A stretch of 64,000 bases of DNA from Halomonas sp. A40-4 (GCF_015767635.1 NZ_CP065230.1:3472001-3536000); one strand, 5' to 3'. Shown: positions 9,607-18,623, counted from the stretch's first letter. Numbers and translations are program-made. Notes: a model not told the origin generated them from the sequence alone.

Positions 9607-10776
9607 TCACCGCGTGGCATTTGCCAACCGGGCTCGGTACTGCCACACCAGCACCATCACGGGCACCAGCGCGACAGGTATCAACAGCAGGTTGAGCATT
9701 GCCCAGCCCAGGCTGCTGACCAATGGCCCCGCCATCAGAGCCGTGGTAGCGGCGGTGCCAAACACCAGAAACTCGTTGGCGGCCTGAGTACGGGCTTTAT
9801 CCACCGGCCGGTAGCTTTCGGTGAGCAGCCCGGTGGCGGGCAGGAACGTAAAGTTCCACCCCAGGCCCAGCAGCATCAGCGCCACGTTGAAACCGGCGAG
9901 ACTGATACCCAACTGAGCGACCAGTGCGCTTGCCACCAATAGCAGGCAGCCTACCACGATGATCTGTTTGGCACCGAAGCGAGTGGCCAAGTGACCCGTA
10001 AAGAACGAAGGCAAGAACATGGCCACCACGTGCCACTGAATGGTCATCGAGACGTGGTTGAAGTCGTGCCCCGCTCCCGCCATGGCGAGCGGCGTTGCGG
10101 TCATGGCCAGATTCATCACGCCGTAACCGACCATCGCCGCGCTCACCGCCACAATAAACCCGGGCTGGCAGACTATCCTGCCCATCGGCAAGGCGGTGCC
10201 TTCACCGTGGGTGCGCGAAGCGGGCGGTAATTGCGTCAGGATCAGCACCACCAACGCCAGGGCGTAGATGGCAGCCAGACCGGCAAAGCTGCCCAGAAAC
10301 GGCACCTCACCCAGTTCCCGGCTGACTCTTGCCAGCCACGGCCCGGCAAACGCGGCCAGGACACCGCCGCCCATCACCAAGCCAATCGCCCGATCACGCA
10401 GGTGCACAGGCGCCGCCTCCACGGCGGCAAAGCGATACAGCTGACCAAAGCCAATGCCGATGCCGATCAACCAGGTCGCCAGCAAGAACAGCCCAAAACG
10501 TTCGCTCATCAACGCCTGAACGGCCACCAGCGCGCCCACCAATCCCACTATGTTGCCCAGCATGAACCCGCGCTTGCGGCCCAGCCTGGCCATGATCAGC
10601 GAGGCGGGAATGGTGGCGCACATCAATCCCAGCCACTGGGTGGCAACCGGTGCAGTGGACAATGACGCGCTGGGCGCCAGAGAGGCCCCGATCAACGGCG
10701 AAACGGCAATCAGCAGGACATTACCAGTGACCAGCAGCGCCTGGCAGAGCGATAACAGAGTGACGGTTAAAGGCAT
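9607..10776 (-). CDS. Major facilitator superfamily transporter
   Basis: A 389-residue protein with about twelve membrane helices. The cytoplasmic loop 2-3 motif (ARLGRKRGF near residues 64-72) is typical of drug:H+ or metabolite antiporters. The substrate is unknown. Its start lies ten bases inside the 3' end of the upstream AraC-type regulator gene, so the two form one operon and the regulator probably controls this exporter. It resembles the YjiJ/Bcr-like single-gene MFS transporters found beside GlxA regulators. Confidence 0.9.
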   Translation of the reverse strand: MPLTVTLLSLCQALLVTGNVLLIAVSPLIGASLAPSASLSTAPVATQWLGLMCATIPASLIMARLGRKRGFMLGNIVGLVGALVAVQALMSERFGLFLLATWLIGIGIGFGQLYRFAAVEAAPVHLRDRAIGLVMGGGVLAAFAGPWLARVSRELGEVPFLGSFAGLAAIYALALVVLILTQLPPASRTHGEGTALPMGRIVCQPGFIVAVSAAMVGYGVMNLAMTATPLAMAGAGHDFNHVSMTIQWHVVAMFLPSFFTGHLATRFGAKQIIVVGCLLLVASALVAQLGISLAGFNVALMLLGLGWNFTFLPATGLLTESYRPVDKARTQAANEFLVFGTAATTALMAGPLVSSLGWAMLNLLLIPVALVPVMVLVWQYRARLANATR

Positions 10777-11771
10777 GAGTGATGCTCCAGGGTGGAATCC
10801 GCATGGGAAGACGCAAAGCGTTGGCGATAGACGGAGGGGGAGACCCCGTAGTAGCGCTGGAACTGTCGGCGCAGTTGCTCGGCACCGCCCAGCCGCCAGC
10901 GCGCTGCTAACCGCTCCAACGCGACGGGCTGATGCGTGTCGAGTAAGGCAAGGCGAGCCTGTTCGAGCCGCAACTGCGTCAGATAAGCGCCCGGTGTGGT
11001 GTTCAGATACCGCCTGAACAACCGAGACAGATGGCGCGGCGTAACGGCCATGAAAGCCGCCATTTGATCCACGGCATGTTCGCCAGCGGGGTCGGCATGC
11101 AAGTGGTCAAGCAGGCGGCGCAGCGGGCCCGCGGATTGCTGGCCGCGCAGTATCTCGCTGAACTGGGATTGCCCGCCAGGGCGATGCAAGAACACCACCA
11201 GCTCGCGGGCCACGCGCCCGGCCAGCTCGGCGCCGTGATCGGCTTCCAACAACGAGAGTGCCAGATCGATCCCCGCCGTCACGCCCGCGCTGGTATAACG
11301 GCCACCGCTTTCAACGTAGAGTGCGTCCGGCGCTACCTTGAGTGACGGGTAGGCACTGGCCAGCGCGTCGGCGTATCGCCAATGGGTGGTCACGCGCAGG
11401 CCGTCCAGAAGCCCAGCCGCCGCCAGCAAAAAAGCGCCACTGCAGATAGATCCCAGGCGGCGTACCTGCGGGGCGAGCGCGCGCAGCGTCGCCAGCATCT
11501 CGGGCATCTCACATTGACGGGCCACGCCGCTGCCGCCCGCCACCAGCAGGGTATCCAGCGGCGCTAGCGACGCCAACTGGTCGAGGGAATGACTTGCATC
11601 AAGCGCCAAACCGCCATTGGTCATCAGCTTGCCGGGCACACTGGCCGCAAGGGTTAGCTGATAGAGCGGACGTTGGCTCAGTTCATTGGCAGTGGCAAAT
11701 ACCTGCCAGGGGCCGCTCACATCCAGCAGTTGGCAGTCGGGATAGGCGAGTAGCGCAATATGGCGGGACAC
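10767..11771 (-). CDS. GlxA-type transcriptional regulator (DJ-1/PfpI plus AraC HTH)
   Basis: A 334-residue regulator. Residues about 5-170 form a class I glutamine-amidotransferase-like (DJ-1/PfpI) domain with the nucleophile-elbow segment SICSGAFLLAAAG. The C-terminal hundred residues carry two AraC helix-turn-helix motifs, ending SPSVYRQRF. The start is GTG 11771 with AAGGGAG before it. It overlaps the downstream MFS gene by ten bases. Two tandem 17-bp direct repeats lie just upstream and look like its own binding site. Confidence 0.92.
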   Translation of the reverse strand: MSRHIALLAYPDCQLLDVSGPWQVFATANELSQRPLYQLTLAASVPGKLMTNGGLALDASHSLDQLASLAPLDTLLVAGGSGVARQCEMPEMLATLRALAPQVRRLGSICSGAFLLAAAGLLDGLRVTTHWRYADALASAYPSLKVAPDALYVESGGRYTSAGVTAGIDLALSLLEADHGAELAGRVARELVVFLHRPGGQSQFSEILRGQQSAGPLRRLLDHLHADPAGEHAVDQMAAFMAVTPRHLSRLFRRYLNTTPGAYLTQLRLEQARLALLDTHQPVALERLAARWRLGGAEQLRRQFQRYYGVSPSVYRQRFASSHADSTLEHHSCL

Positions 11772-11781
11772 GGTGGTTCTC

Positions 11782-11815
11782 CCTTCAGACGATAGAAGCC
11801 TTCAGTCGATAGAAG
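11782..11815 (-). repeat. Two tandem 17-bp direct repeats, likely AraC-type operator
   Basis: Positions 11782-11798 (CCTTCAGACGATAGAAG) and 11799-11815 (CCTTCAGTCGATAGAAG) differ at one base. AraC-family proteins bind paired direct half-sites of about this length through their two HTH motifs. The repeat overlaps the ribosome-binding region of the regulator gene, which suggests autoregulation. Confidence 0.6.
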
Positions 11816-11880
11816 AGAGTGTCACCGTTCAACGAAATGTCGGCAAGGACCATTACCCCACCGATTAAGACATTAGCCGT

Positions 11881-12567
11881 TCACCCCGTTTGGCTGACGG
11901 GCGCGCCTTCCATCCGGCGCACGCTGGACACAAAGTCGCTGAAGCGCTCGCCCTGGATCAGTACGTGATCGCTGAGCGCCTGCTGGGCACGTACCGCATC
12001 GCCGCATTCGATGGCATCGAAAATAGCCTGGTGCTCGCTGAGCGAGTTGTGCACGCGCTGGCGAACCTGCAGTTGCAACCGTCGATACGGCTTCAGGCGC
12101 TGCTTGAGCTGGCGTGCCTCGCTGGCGAGAAAGGTGTTGTGGCTCGCCGTGTAGATACAGTCGTGAAAACCTTCGTTCTCGTAGTAATACTCATCGGTGT
12201 CCCCCGCCAGCGCCGCCGCTTCGCAGCGTTGATGCGCCTCACGCAGGGCAGACAACTCCTGATCGGTAATGCGCCGTGCGGCCAGCCGACCGCACATGCC
12301 CTCCAGCTCGGCCATGACCTCAAACATCTCGATCAGTTGGTCGATGCCTACCCTGGCAACGAAGGTGCCCTTTTTGGGGGAGACCGTCACCAAACCACTG
12401 GCCACCAGTTGCTGAATCGCCTCTCGAACCGGCGTGCGTGAGACGTTGAACTCCGCCCCCAGGGTTTCCGGATCAAGCCGCTCGCCGGGCGAACGGCGTC
12501 CGTTAATGATGTCGTCTTCCAGTGAATCCTTGAGCCGCTGGGCGTTGGAGCGTTTCGAGCCTGGCAT
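11881..12567 (-). CDS. GntR/FCD-family regulator, likely malonate operon repressor (MatR-like)
   Basis: A 228-residue protein with an N-terminal winged HTH (residues about 10-75, SRTPVREAIQQLVASGLVTV) and a C-terminal all-helical FCD ligand-binding domain with the metal-binding histidines typical of the FadR group. It is divergent from the TRAP transporter and malonyl-CoA genes, the arrangement expected for their regulator. MatR, the known malonate regulator of rhizobia, is a GntR/FCD protein, so the same role is inferred here. Two inverted repeats in the intergenic region are candidate operators. Confidence 0.88.
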   Translation of the reverse strand: MPGSKRSNAQRLKDSLEDDIINGRRSPGERLDPETLGAEFNVSRTPVREAIQQLVASGLVTVSPKKGTFVARVGIDQLIEMFEVMAELEGMCGRLAARRITDQELSALREAHQRCEAAALAGDTDEYYYENEGFHDCIYTASHNTFLASEARQLKQRLKPYRRLQLQVRQRVHNSLSEHQAIFDAIECGDAVRAQQALSDHVLIQGERFSDFVSSVRRMEGAPVSQTG

Positions 12568-12611
12568 GCGTCACCCCCTTTATTGGCAGCGCTAAATTGT
12601 ACATAAAGAAT

Positions 12612-12629
12612 ATGTCATAAAGTTGACAT
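12612..12629. promoter_or_regulatory. Inverted repeat ATGTCA-N6-TGACAT, candidate GntR operator
   Basis: Perfect 6-bp arms separated by six bases, placed over a consensus -35 hexamer (TTGACA, 12623-12628) in the GntR/TRAP divergent region. Binding here would block transcription of the transport and malonyl-CoA genes. Confidence 0.45.
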
Positions 12630-12651
12630 TAGCATACGTAGCGCCTATTGA
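12623..12651 (+). promoter_or_regulatory. Putative sigma70 promoter of the malonate operon
   Basis: A perfect TTGACA -35 at 12623-12628 is followed after 17 bases by TATTGA at 12646-12651, which matches three of six -10 positions. It points toward the TRAP binding-protein gene starting at 12726. Confidence 0.4.
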
Positions 12652-12662
12652 TGTATATATCA
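12649..12662. promoter_or_regulatory. Imperfect palindrome TGATGTATATATCA, second candidate operator
   Basis: Twelve of fourteen bases are symmetrical. It lies over and just past the predicted -10 region of the malonate operon, a usual place for a repressor site. Confidence 0.35.
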
Positions 12663-12725
12663 GCTCGGCTGATGAATACATAAAAGCCAATCCAAGACCA
12701 CAACAACAACCGTTGGAGACGCCAC

Positions 12726-13721
12726 ATGCAACGTAACCACCTAGTCACTGCCGCCGCTTTAGGACTGGCAATCGCCGCTTCGCACGCCTCAGCCAATACC
12801 GTACTGCGCGCATCCCACCAGTTTCCTGGTGGCCAGGGCGATGTGCGCGACGAAATGGTCCAGATGATGGCCGAGGAAGTGGCCAACGCTGACGTCGGCC
12901 TTGAAATAGAAGTCTACCCTGGCCAATCACTGTTCAAGGCGCGCGAGCAATGGGGCGCGCTGGCGCGGGGGCGGCTGGATATCACCTCACTGCCGCTCGA
13001 CTATGCCAGCGGCCGTCACCCGGAGTTTTCCGCCACGCTGATGCCCGGGCTGGTGCGCAACCACGAGCACGCCCAGCGTCTTAATGATTCGGAATACATG
13101 GACATGATCAAGGATGTCATTCAGGAAGGCGGTGCGCGCGTGCTGGCCGATGCCTGGCTGTCCGGCGGCTTTGCCTCCAGCGAGCAGTGCATCACCTCGC
13201 CCGACACCGTGGACGGTCAGGTTTTCCGTGCAGCGGGGCCGGCATTTGAAGAAATGCTCGAGGCCGCCGGGGCGTCCATCGCCTCAATGCCGTCATCGGA
13301 AATCTACACCGCCATGCAAACCGGCGTACTCGACGCCGCCAACACCTCTTCCATGTCGTTTGTGTCCTATCGTCTGTACGAACAGGTCGAGTGCCTGACC
13401 GAGCCCGGCGATTTTGCCCTCTGGTTCATGTACGAACCCATCCTGATCTCCGAGCAAGTCTGGCAGGGCCTCAACGATGAGCAGCAGGCGGCGTTGATGG
13501 ACGCTGGCGAAAAAGCCGAGGCGTTCTTTGCCGAAGAGGCCGCCGCCATTGACCAGCAGATGGTCGACGTCTACGAGGAAAACGGTGTTGAGGTCGTCAA
13601 GATGACCGAAGAGGATTACAACGCCTGGCTCGAGATCGCCCGTGAAACCTCGTATAAAAACTTCGCCGAAAACGTCCCTAACGGCCAAGCCATCATCGAT
13701 GCGGCGCTAGCCGTCGAATAA
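12726..13721 (+). CDS. TRAP transporter solute-binding protein (DctP type), probably for malonate
   Basis: A 331-residue periplasmic binding protein with a Sec signal peptide (MQRNHLVTAAALGLAIAASHASA). The mature part has DctP features: LRASHQFP at the start, a VYPGQSLF stretch, and AAGPAFEEMLEAAGA before the ligand region. GGAGA precedes the ATG. It is followed by the small and large permeases and by malonyl-CoA decarboxylase and synthetase, so malonate is the likely ligand. TRAP carriers use the sodium or proton gradient. Confidence 0.92.
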   Translation: MQRNHLVTAAALGLAIAASHASANTVLRASHQFPGGQGDVRDEMVQMMAEEVANADVGLEIEVYPGQSLFKAREQWGALARGRLDITSLPLDYASGRHPEFSATLMPGLVRNHEHAQRLNDSEYMDMIKDVIQEGGARVLADAWLSGGFASSEQCITSPDTVDGQVFRAAGPAFEEMLEAAGASIASMPSSEIYTAMQTGVLDAANTSSMSFVSYRLYEQVECLTEPGDFALWFMYEPILISEQVWQGLNDEQQAALMDAGEKAEAFFAEEAAAIDQQMVDVYEENGVEVVKMTEEDYNAWLEIARETSYKNFAENVPNGQAIIDAALAVE

Positions 13722-13742
13722 GTCACGCTGCATTCAACCTGT

Positions 13743-13766
13743 CCGACCATCCTGCGGGATGGTCGG
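13743..13766 (+). terminator. Intercistronic hairpin after the TRAP binding protein
   Basis: A perfect 10-bp stem (CCGACCATCC / GGATGGTCGG) with a TGCG loop, but no T-run behind it. It lies between the binding-protein and permease genes and more likely stabilises the upstream mRNA than ends transcription. Confidence 0.5.
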
Positions 13767-13828
13767 CATGATTGATGACTTGCCCGATCTGATGACCCCG
13801 CTTGATGACACCGCTTGATGAGGGACGT

Positions 13829-14347
13829 ATGGCAACAACAACGCACACTCCGGCAACACGCAGCGGCCTGATAGGTGGCTACATCCGGACAATGGACCAG
13901 CTTTCTCGCTTTTCAGCCTACATCGCCTGCGCCCTGTTTATCGCCGGGGTGCTGGCCATCTGTCACATGGTGTTCACGCGCTACGTGCTCGGCTGGAGCA
14001 CCAGTTGGCAAACCGAATTTACGATTTTTTCCGTGACTGGGGCGATGCTGATGGGCAGCCCCTATGTACTCATGACCGGAGGCCACGTGGCCATCACCAT
14101 CTTACCCGATGCCATTGGCGGCCTGAGCCGCAAGATCATGCTCACCATCGCCTCGCTGTTTGGCTTCGCGTTCTGCGCCGCGCTTGCCTACGCCAGTTGG
14201 GTCTACCTCTTCGAAGCGCTCCACGGCGAATGGACAACCGGCTCGGTGTGGAACCCGCCGCTTTGGCCGGCGCTGCTTCCTGTGGCGGTCGGTACGACCT
14301 TGCTGGCGTTACAGTACGTCGCCGACATTCTGCGCGGGGAGGGCTGA
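13829..14347 (+). CDS. TRAP transporter small permease (DctQ type)
   Basis: A 172-residue protein with four membrane helices, including the segment SWQTEFTIFSVTGAMLMGSPY that is typical of DctQ. ATG 13829 is chosen because GAGGG precedes it by seven bases. The TTG and ATG codons at 13802 and 13805 lack this site. It sits two bases before the large permease gene. Small and large subunits form the membrane carrier that takes ligand from the binding protein. Confidence 0.9.
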   Translation: MATTTHTPATRSGLIGGYIRTMDQLSRFSAYIACALFIAGVLAICHMVFTRYVLGWSTSWQTEFTIFSVTGAMLMGSPYVLMTGGHVAITILPDAIGGLSRKIMLTIASLFGFAFCAALAYASWVYLFEALHGEWTTGSVWNPPLWPALLPVAVGTTLLALQYVADILRGEG

Positions 14348-14349
14348 CC

Positions 14350-15684
14350 ATGGATCCGATTACGCTGGGTATTATCGTGGCCGTGGGCCTGATCGTGCTG
14401 ATGGCCATCGGCACGCCGATTGCCTTTGCCCTGGGCGGTGTCTCGCTGATGGCGCTGCTCTATGACCGCGGCCTTCCCGAACTGACTTACTTCGGGGAAA
14501 CGTTTTTCGACCGTATTGCCGAATTCGGCTTTGTGGCGATCCCCATGTTCATTCTGATGGGCGCGGCCGTGGCGTCCTCGCCCACCGGGCGCGATCTGTA
14601 TCGCTCGCTGGATTTGTGGATGGGACGGCTACCGGCGGGGCTTGCGGTATCCAATATTGGTGCTTGCTCGATTTTTGCCGCGCTGTCCGGCTCCTCCCCC
14701 GCCACCTGTGCGGCTATCGGCAAGATGGGTATTCCTGAAATGCGCACGCGGGGCTACCCCGACGGCGTCGCCGCCGGCTGTATTGCCGCTGGTGGCACGC
14801 TGGGGATACTGATTCCGCCTTCCGTGACCATGATTATCTACGGCATTTCCACCGAAACCTCCATCGGCCGTTTGTTTATCGCCGGCGTTGTGCCGGGCTT
14901 CATGCTGGCTGGGCTGTTCATGATCTGGACGATCATCGCCTGCAAGCTGGCGGGCGGCTACGCCAATCCTCTGGCGGCCTCCGCGGAAAAGCTCAAGAAC
15001 ACCGTCCAGCAGAATGTCGACAGCAACATGAAAGCCGTGGTGCGTGTCCTGCCCTTCCTCGGGGTGGTGGCCGGTATTCTGTTCGCACTGTACGGCGGCG
15101 TCGCGACACCGTCCGAAGCGGCGGGCGTCGGCGCCTTCCTGTGTCTGATGCTGGCTATCCTGATCTACCGCATGTGGCAGATCGGTCCGATCAAGCTGAT
15201 CATGCGCGACTCCCTGCGCGAAAGCGTGATGATCATGCTGGTTATCGCCTGCGCCGAGGTGTTCGCCTATGCGCTGTCGTCGATGTTCATTACTCAGACC
15301 GTCGCCGCAGCAATCGCCGACCTGGAGGTCAATCGCTGGGTGCTGATGGGGGTCATCAACGTCTTCCTGCTGGTCGCGGGTTTCTTCCTGCCGCCAGTGG
15401 CCGTGATCGTGATGACCGCGCCGATTTTGCTGCCGATCATCCTGGCGGCAAACTTCGATCCTTACTGGTTCGCGGTGGTACTCACCATCAACCTGGAAAT
15501 CGGCCTTATCACCCCGCCGGTCGGGCTCAACCTGTTCATCATCAAGGGCATTGCACCGGATATCTCGCTGCGCGACATCCTGATGGGCAGCCTGCCGTAT
15601 GCGCTGTGCATGGTGCTGGCCATTCTATTGCTGTGCCTGTTCCCCGGCCTAGCTCTATGGCTGCCCAACCTGATCATGGGCTGA
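14350..15684 (+). CDS. TRAP transporter large permease (DctM type)
   Basis: A 444-residue protein with about twelve membrane segments, the transport channel of the TRAP system. It contains the DctM segments ALSGSSPATCAAIGKMGIPEM and AAGGTLGILIPPSV, conserved around the sodium and substrate sites. ATG 14350 lies just after the small permease stop. The longer in-frame opening from 14005 overlaps that gene and is rejected. The next gene, malonyl-CoA decarboxylase, starts 13 bases later. Confidence 0.93.
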   Translation: MDPITLGIIVAVGLIVLMAIGTPIAFALGGVSLMALLYDRGLPELTYFGETFFDRIAEFGFVAIPMFILMGAAVASSPTGRDLYRSLDLWMGRLPAGLAVSNIGACSIFAALSGSSPATCAAIGKMGIPEMRTRGYPDGVAAGCIAAGGTLGILIPPSVTMIIYGISTETSIGRLFIAGVVPGFMLAGLFMIWTIIACKLAGGYANPLAASAEKLKNTVQQNVDSNMKAVVRVLPFLGVVAGILFALYGGVATPSEAAGVGAFLCLMLAILIYRMWQIGPIKLIMRDSLRESVMIMLVIACAEVFAYALSSMFITQTVAAAIADLEVNRWVLMGVINVFLLVAGFFLPPVAVIVMTAPILLPIILAANFDPYWFAVVLTINLEIGLITPPVGLNLFIIKGIAPDISLRDILMGSLPYALCMVLAILLLCLFPGLALWLPNLIMG

Positions 15685-15697
15685 AAGGAGTACGATC

Positions 15698-17050
15698 ATG
15701 AACATGATGTTTCTTCAGGAACTGTTCAACAACATTACCCAGCGCGACGCACTGTTGCGGCGGCGTCAGTCTGTCGCCTCCGCGGTGGACCATACGCATC
15801 TGGTCAAGGCCTGCCAGGCGCTACTGGAGAGCGACGGCGAAGCCTCCAGCATCGCCCTGGCCAGCCGCGCCCTGGCGATCTACCGGCGCCTTTCCGAAGA
15901 AGAAAAGCAGCGTTTCTTCAAACGCCTCGCCGAGGACTTCGCCGCCGAGCCCGAGCAGATTGACAGCGCCTACGAAGCCTACCGCGACGCGCGGGACAAC
16001 CGCTCCCTGCAGACGCTGTTCGAAGCCTGCGAGCCGCTTCGCCAGGAGCTTTTCCGGCGGCTCAACTTCGCCAGCGACGGCACCTACGAACTGGTCAACA
16101 TGCGTCAGGATTTATTGGGTATGCTGCGCGATCAGCCCGACCTTGCGCCCATCGACGACGACTTTGCGCACCTGTTCGGCTCCTGGTTCAACCGCGGCTT
16201 TTTGATGCTCAAGCGCATCGACTGGAACACGCCCGCATCGATTCTCGAGAAAATCATTCGTTACGAAGCGGTACACGAAATTCAGGATTGGGACGACTTG
16301 CGGCGCCGCCTGGACGCCCGTGATCGCCGATGTTTTGCGTTCTTTCACCCTGCCATCGGCGATGAACCGCTCATCTTTGTAGAAGTCGCCCTTCATAAAG
16401 GTCTGCCAAGCCGCATTCAGCCCATCCTTTCCGGGCAGGATGGCGTGGATGACCCCGACGACGCCGACAGTGCCGCCTTCTTTGGCATCAGCAACTGCCA
16501 AACCGGCTTGCGTGGTATTTCGTTTGGTAACTTCCTGATCAAGCAGGTGGTACAGGAGCTTTCCCAGGAGCTTCCTCAGTTGAAGTACTTCGTGACGCTT
16601 TCACCGGTACCCGGGTTTGCTCAATGGCTCAGCGAACAGCGCCAAAACGACCACTGGCCGTCCAGCGTCCGTGACACCCTGGCAGAGCTCGATACGCCGG
16701 GATGGCATCAGGATACACAGCGTCAGGAACGGCTCAAAGCAACGCTACAACCGCTCGCTGCCCACTATCTGGCCGACGAAAAAAACCGCCATGGTTTGCC
16801 CCTAAACCCCGTTGCCCGCTTTCACCTGGGCAATGGCGCCAAGCTCCAGCGTATCAACTGGCTTGGCGATATTTCCGAAAAAGGCCTCAAGCAGGCCGCC
16901 GGCCTGATGGTCAACTACCTCTATGTGCTCGACGACATCGAGCGTAACCACGAAAACTATACCGCCAAGGGCACCATTGCCTGCTCGAGCGACGTGCGCG
17001 ACCTCGCCAAGCGGGCGCGCAAGCTGGCCAAGGGAGAACCTGCCAAATGA
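15698..17050 (+). CDS. matA: Malonyl-CoA decarboxylase
   Basis: Converts malonyl-CoA to acetyl-CoA and CO2. The 450 residues show the family's N-terminal helical domain and a C-terminal acetyltransferase-fold catalytic domain. The catalytic serine is in LSPVPGF (S302) and the histidine in FHLGNG (H376), followed by the conserved RINWLGD and GLMVNYLY segments. AAAGGAG precedes the ATG. The stop overlaps the start of malonyl-CoA synthetase (ATGA), so the two enzymes are coupled: synthetase makes the CoA ester and this enzyme decarboxylates it. Confidence 0.95.
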   Translation: MNMMFLQELFNNITQRDALLRRRQSVASAVDHTHLVKACQALLESDGEASSIALASRALAIYRRLSEEEKQRFFKRLAEDFAAEPEQIDSAYEAYRDARDNRSLQTLFEACEPLRQELFRRLNFASDGTYELVNMRQDLLGMLRDQPDLAPIDDDFAHLFGSWFNRGFLMLKRIDWNTPASILEKIIRYEAVHEIQDWDDLRRRLDARDRRCFAFFHPAIGDEPLIFVEVALHKGLPSRIQPILSGQDGVDDPDDADSAAFFGISNCQTGLRGISFGNFLIKQVVQELSQELPQLKYFVTLSPVPGFAQWLSEQRQNDHWPSSVRDTLAELDTPGWHQDTQRQERLKATLQPLAAHYLADEKNRHGLPLNPVARFHLGNGAKLQRINWLGDISEKGLKQAAGLMVNYLYVLDDIERNHENYTAKGTIACSSDVRDLAKRARKLAKGEPAK

Positions 17051-18570
17051 ACCACAATCTGTTTGCCACCTTTGCCACTCAGATGCGCAAGCGCGGGGAC
17101 GCCGACTTTATCACCACCCGCGAAGGCCGCCGCTATTCCTACGCCGATGCGCTGAGCCAAAGCGCCCGCCTTGCCGGCGCTCTGACCGCTCTTGGCGTAC
17201 GCCAGGGGGATCGTGTGGCGGTCCAGGTGGACAAAAGCCCCGAAGCCATTTTGCTATACCTTGCCTGCCTGCGGATGGGCGGTGTCTATTTGCCCCTCAA
17301 CACCGGTTACACCGGCGATGAAATTCGCTATTTTCTGAGCGATGCCGAGCCCGCGCTGTTTGTCTGTCGGCCTGCCGACGTCGACGAGGCACGCCGCATT
17401 GCCACCGACACCGGATGCCCGGCGGTTGTCACTCTGGGCAGCGCAGCCGATGGTAGCCTGATGGACGAAGCGGCGAGCGCCGCCCCCCATGATGAAATCG
17501 CCGAGCTGGATATTCGCGACCTGGCGGCGATTCTATACACCTCGGGCACCACCGGGCGCTCCAAGGGGGCCATGCTGACCCACCAGAACCTGGCCTCCAA
17601 TGCCGAAACCCTGGCCAAGGCCTGGCACTTCAGCGCCGAGGATCGCCTGATCCACGCGCTGCCGATTTTTCATACCCACGGGCTGTTTGTAGCGTGCAAC
17701 GTCACCCTGATGGCCGGTGCCAGCATGCTGTTCCTGACCAAGTTCGACGCCGACGTGATTTTCGAGGAACTACCCCGCGGCAACGTGATGATGGGCGTAC
17801 CCACCTTCTACACGCGCCTTGTTCAGGACTCGCGCCTGACACCTGACGTCACCGCCAACATGCGGTTGTTCGTATCCGGTTCAGCACCGCTGACCGCCGA
17901 AACCCACGAGGCCTTCGAGGCCAAGACCGGGCATGCCATTCTCGAACGCTACGGCATGACCGAAACCAACATGAACATCTCTAACCCCTACCATGGTGCG
18001 CGCCGCGCGGGCACCGTGGGTAGGCCGCTGCCCGGCGTGGAAATACGCATCACCGACAGGGAAACCGGCGATGAGGTCGCCCCCGGCGAGATCGGCATGC
18101 TGCAGATTCGTGGGCCCAACGTGTTCATCGGCTACTGGCGAATGCCGGAAAAAACCCGCGAGGAGTTGCTTGAAGACGGCTTTTTCATTACCGGCGATCT
18201 TGCCCAGGTCGACGAGCAGGGCTATGTGCATATCGTTGGACGGGATAAAGACCTGGTGATTTCGGGTGGCTACAACGTCTATCCCAAGGAAATAGAACAG
18301 GTCATCGACGAACTGGAAGGGGTATCCGAGTCTGCGGTGATTGGCCTGCCCCACCCGGACTTTGGCGAAGGCGTCACCGCCGCCGTGGTCACCCAGCCGG
18401 GGGCGGACCTCGACGAAGCCACCATCCTAGACCACCTGCAGGGAAAACTTGCCAAGTATAAGCAGCCCAAGCGCGTGTTCTTCATCGATACCTTGCCGCG
18501 CAACACCATGGGCAAGGTGCAAAAGAACGAGCTACGCAAACGCTTCCACGATACTTACCAGTCAGCTTGA
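17047..18570 (+). CDS. matB: Malonyl-CoA synthetase
   Basis: An ANL-superfamily acid-CoA ligase that activates malonate with ATP and CoA. The 507 residues match MatB in length. The P-loop YTSGTTGRSKGA is at 164-175, the adenylate motif YGMTETNM follows, and the C-terminal catalytic lysine is K490 in TMGKVQK. Its position after the TRAP carrier and malonyl-CoA decarboxylase makes malonate the likely acid. It is the last gene of the operon. Confidence 0.92.
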   Translation: MNHNLFATFATQMRKRGDADFITTREGRRYSYADALSQSARLAGALTALGVRQGDRVAVQVDKSPEAILLYLACLRMGGVYLPLNTGYTGDEIRYFLSDAEPALFVCRPADVDEARRIATDTGCPAVVTLGSAADGSLMDEAASAAPHDEIAELDIRDLAAILYTSGTTGRSKGAMLTHQNLASNAETLAKAWHFSAEDRLIHALPIFHTHGLFVACNVTLMAGASMLFLTKFDADVIFEELPRGNVMMGVPTFYTRLVQDSRLTPDVTANMRLFVSGSAPLTAETHEAFEAKTGHAILERYGMTETNMNISNPYHGARRAGTVGRPLPGVEIRITDRETGDEVAPGEIGMLQIRGPNVFIGYWRMPEKTREELLEDGFFITGDLAQVDEQGYVHIVGRDKDLVISGGYNVYPKEIEQVIDELEGVSESAVIGLPHPDFGEGVTAAVVTQPGADLDEATILDHLQGKLAKYKQPKRVFFIDTLPRNTMGKVQKNELRKRFHDTYQSA

Positions 18571-18580
18571 CGCAGTAAAG

Positions 18581-18623
18581 CAAACGCCCCGCTCCCTGCA
18601 AGGCACAGGAAACGGGGCGTTTG
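18581..18623 (+). terminator. Terminator between convergent matB and sodium symporter genes
   Basis: Arms CAAACGCCCCG and CGGGGCGTTTG form an 11-bp stem with a 21-base loop. Flanking T residues are few, but the symmetrical arms with A and T ends suit termination from both directions. Confidence 0.65.
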
